Shown piece by piece: positions 63,001 through 64,000 of a stretch of 64,000 nt of DNA; position 1 is the first letter of the stretch, and every line of letters begins with the position of its first letter. The notes beneath the pieces were generated by a model. It made no database searches and had not been told where the DNA came from. It saw nothing but the letters and a program-made list of their open reading frames with translations. A program made the position numbers and the translations under genes. Origin of the DNA: Clostridia bacterium (GTDB lineage Bacteria > Bacillota > Clostridia > Lachnospirales > Lachnospiraceae); NCBI GenBank assembly GCA_003249225.1, contig QKJQ01000004.1, positions 62,001-126,000 of the forward strand. Direction: 5' to 3'.

Positions 63001-64000
63001 TCATTCTTCGTAAAGCCAGTCAAGAGCATCGTAGCCTTCACCGGCAAGATCTGCATTTCGTGGGATCATGGTTTCTTTCTGTGAGATTACACCGGCAATC
63101 ATAAAGGCTCCGGTTCCAAAGTAGATCTCGTGGACTCCCTTTTCATAACGGTATGCGTGAATGTTGATGACCGGGCAGCCTTCTGCTTTTACCGCATTCG
63201 CATACACAACAGTCAGACCACCCCGGTCATCCGCATGGGTATTGGTCTCAAGATCCGGCAGCTGCAGCCACTCGACCCCTTTGCCATTCATATAGCCGAT
63301 CAAAACATAAGAATCTTCTTCCAGTTCAAGCCGTACTGTCACCCCGCCTTCAATGGCTTTTCCAAGTCCCATACGCACTCCGGTAAGGTTACTAAGTTCC
63401 GGTGCAAGATTCTGGATCTTATAGTCACAGTCGGTAAAAAGCTCTGTATTTTTCGCTACTTTATAAAGGTTCTGCGGGTCTTTTGGATTTCCTTCTGAAA
63501 GCAGTTTGAAAGGCGCCGGAGTCAGCGGAACTACTTCGATCTGCTTTTTATTGCTTCCCGGAGCTATTTTTTCTGCAAGCTCCCTGCGGTGTTTCTTAAA
63601 GTTCTCAAACTCTGCCTCGTATTCCGGCAGACATTGGTTCCAGTGACCATAAGTCTCTCCGTTTGGGAACGGAATCTTACGCTGCGGGGTCTGCATACTG
63701 TTTGCATACAGATAGGTCCTGGTTGTCAGTGCTGTAAGCTCTTTATAATAAGCAAGAGATTCTTCCATCAGAAGTTCTGCTTTTGAAAGAAGCGCAACTT
63801 CGCCAAAACATTTTTCATCCATGGTATATTTGTAATGAAGGATTTCCATGGCAGCTTCGACCTTTTTCCCATAAGAATACGTCATAAGCGCAATGGCGTC
63901 GATATCGGTGCCGACCAGTTTAAGGTCCTTGTTTACGGTGCCGGCAAGTTCAACGGCTGCTTTAAATTTATCCTGTGCTTCTCTTGCAAATGCAGTAACG
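63001..64000 (-). CDS. C-terminal part of an unidentified protein, probably carbohydrate-active (5' end outside window)
   Basis: The frame is open to the window edge (residues VTAFAREAQDKF continue upstream of the first ATG at 63885), so only the last 332 residues are seen. A helical part with LMTYSYGKKVEAAMEIL and a run of WNQCLPEYEAEFENFKKHRREL comes first. A beta-rich C-terminal part follows (GVRMGLGKAIEGGVTVRLEL, then YVLIGYMNGKGVEWLQLPD), which looks like a carbohydrate-binding sandwich. No catalytic motif lies in the visible part. It ends 16 bases before GH29 on the same strand, so it is most likely a partner enzyme of the fucose operon. Confidence 0.6.
   Translation of the reverse strand, partial: VTAFAREAQDKFKAAVELAGTVNKDLKLVGTDIDAIALMTYSYGKKVEAAMEILHYKYTMDEKCFGEVALLSKAELLMEESLAYYKELTALTTRTYLYANSMQTPQRKIPFPNGETYGHWNQCLPEYEAEFENFKKHRRELAEKIAPGSNKKQIEVVPLTPAPFKLLSEGNPKDPQNLYKVAKNTELFTDCDYKIQNLAPELSNLTGVRMGLGKAIEGGVTVRLELEEDSYVLIGYMNGKGVEWLQLPDLETNTHADDRGGLTVVYANAVKAEGCPVINIHAYRYEKGVHEIYFGTGAFMIAGVISQKETMIPRNADLAGEGYDALDWLYEE

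Overview
The window looks like chromosomal DNA of a low-to-mid GC gut-type Firmicute, most likely a member of the Lachnospiraceae (Clostridia). Reasons: T-box leaders in front of proS and ileS, the short archaeal-type ProRS, purine-rich Shine-Dalgarno sites, YhbD/bactofilin genes, YesM/YesN-like two-component proteins, LplB/YtcP-type sugar ABC transporters and many cytoplasmic glycosidases. No rRNA, tRNA, CRISPR array, plasmid or phage module was seen. The only mobile-element trace is a decayed IS1182-like transposase at about 33.4-33.7 kb.

Layout. 0-1.4 kb: the 3' end of a disordered, Asn/Gln/acid-rich protein and a small secreted protein built from near-identical 66-bp repeats. 1.5-5.4 kb: consensus promoter, proline T-box, proS, then an orphan N6-adenine DNA methylase with an N-terminal helix-turn-helix. 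5.4-20.6 kb: a mixed housekeeping and accessory stretch, mostly on the minus strand (glgP, an alpha/beta hydrolase, a DapF-like half protein, an AraC regulator, a zinc-ribbon membrane protein, a GH3 beta-glucosidase, DUF4867, a LysM amidase, a CitMHS-type permease, a Nudix hydrolase, a DUF3037-like protein). 20.8-22.5 kb: an autoregulated-looking yhbD/bactofilin operon. 22.5-28.9 kb: a UroD-like methyltransferase with a GH31 glycosidase, a divergent AraC regulator and a DUF5060-type putative glycosidase. 29.0-33.3 kb: a GntR (YtrA-like) regulated ABC exporter operon. 33.7-36.3 kb: an MBL-fold/BtpA/PfkB operon of unknown pathway. 36.5-40.1 kb: ileS under an isoleucine T-box. 40-42 kb: a small membrane protein and a P-loop protein.

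42.3-64 kb is a glycan-utilisation locus. A response regulator and a histidine kinase flank an alpha/beta hydrolase and an orphan solute-binding lipoprotein. Then, on the minus strand, come GH95, a CE15-like esterase, GH2, a second solute-binding lipoprotein, two ABC permeases, GH42, GH29 and a protein cut by the window edge. The likely logic is: external glycan fragments are sensed by the kinase/regulator pair and bound by one or both lipoproteins. They are imported through the single permease pair (the ATPase must come from elsewhere) and trimmed in the cytoplasm by fucosidases, beta-galactosidases and the esterase, none of which shows a signal peptide. The exact glycan is not resolved.

Cross-cutting signals noticed by reading the DNA: several genes share a GCGCAG-type extension directly in front of the Shine-Dalgarno site, and several have a tiny GC-rich hairpin ending 4-6 nt before it. 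All functional calls rest on reading motifs by eye, with no database search.
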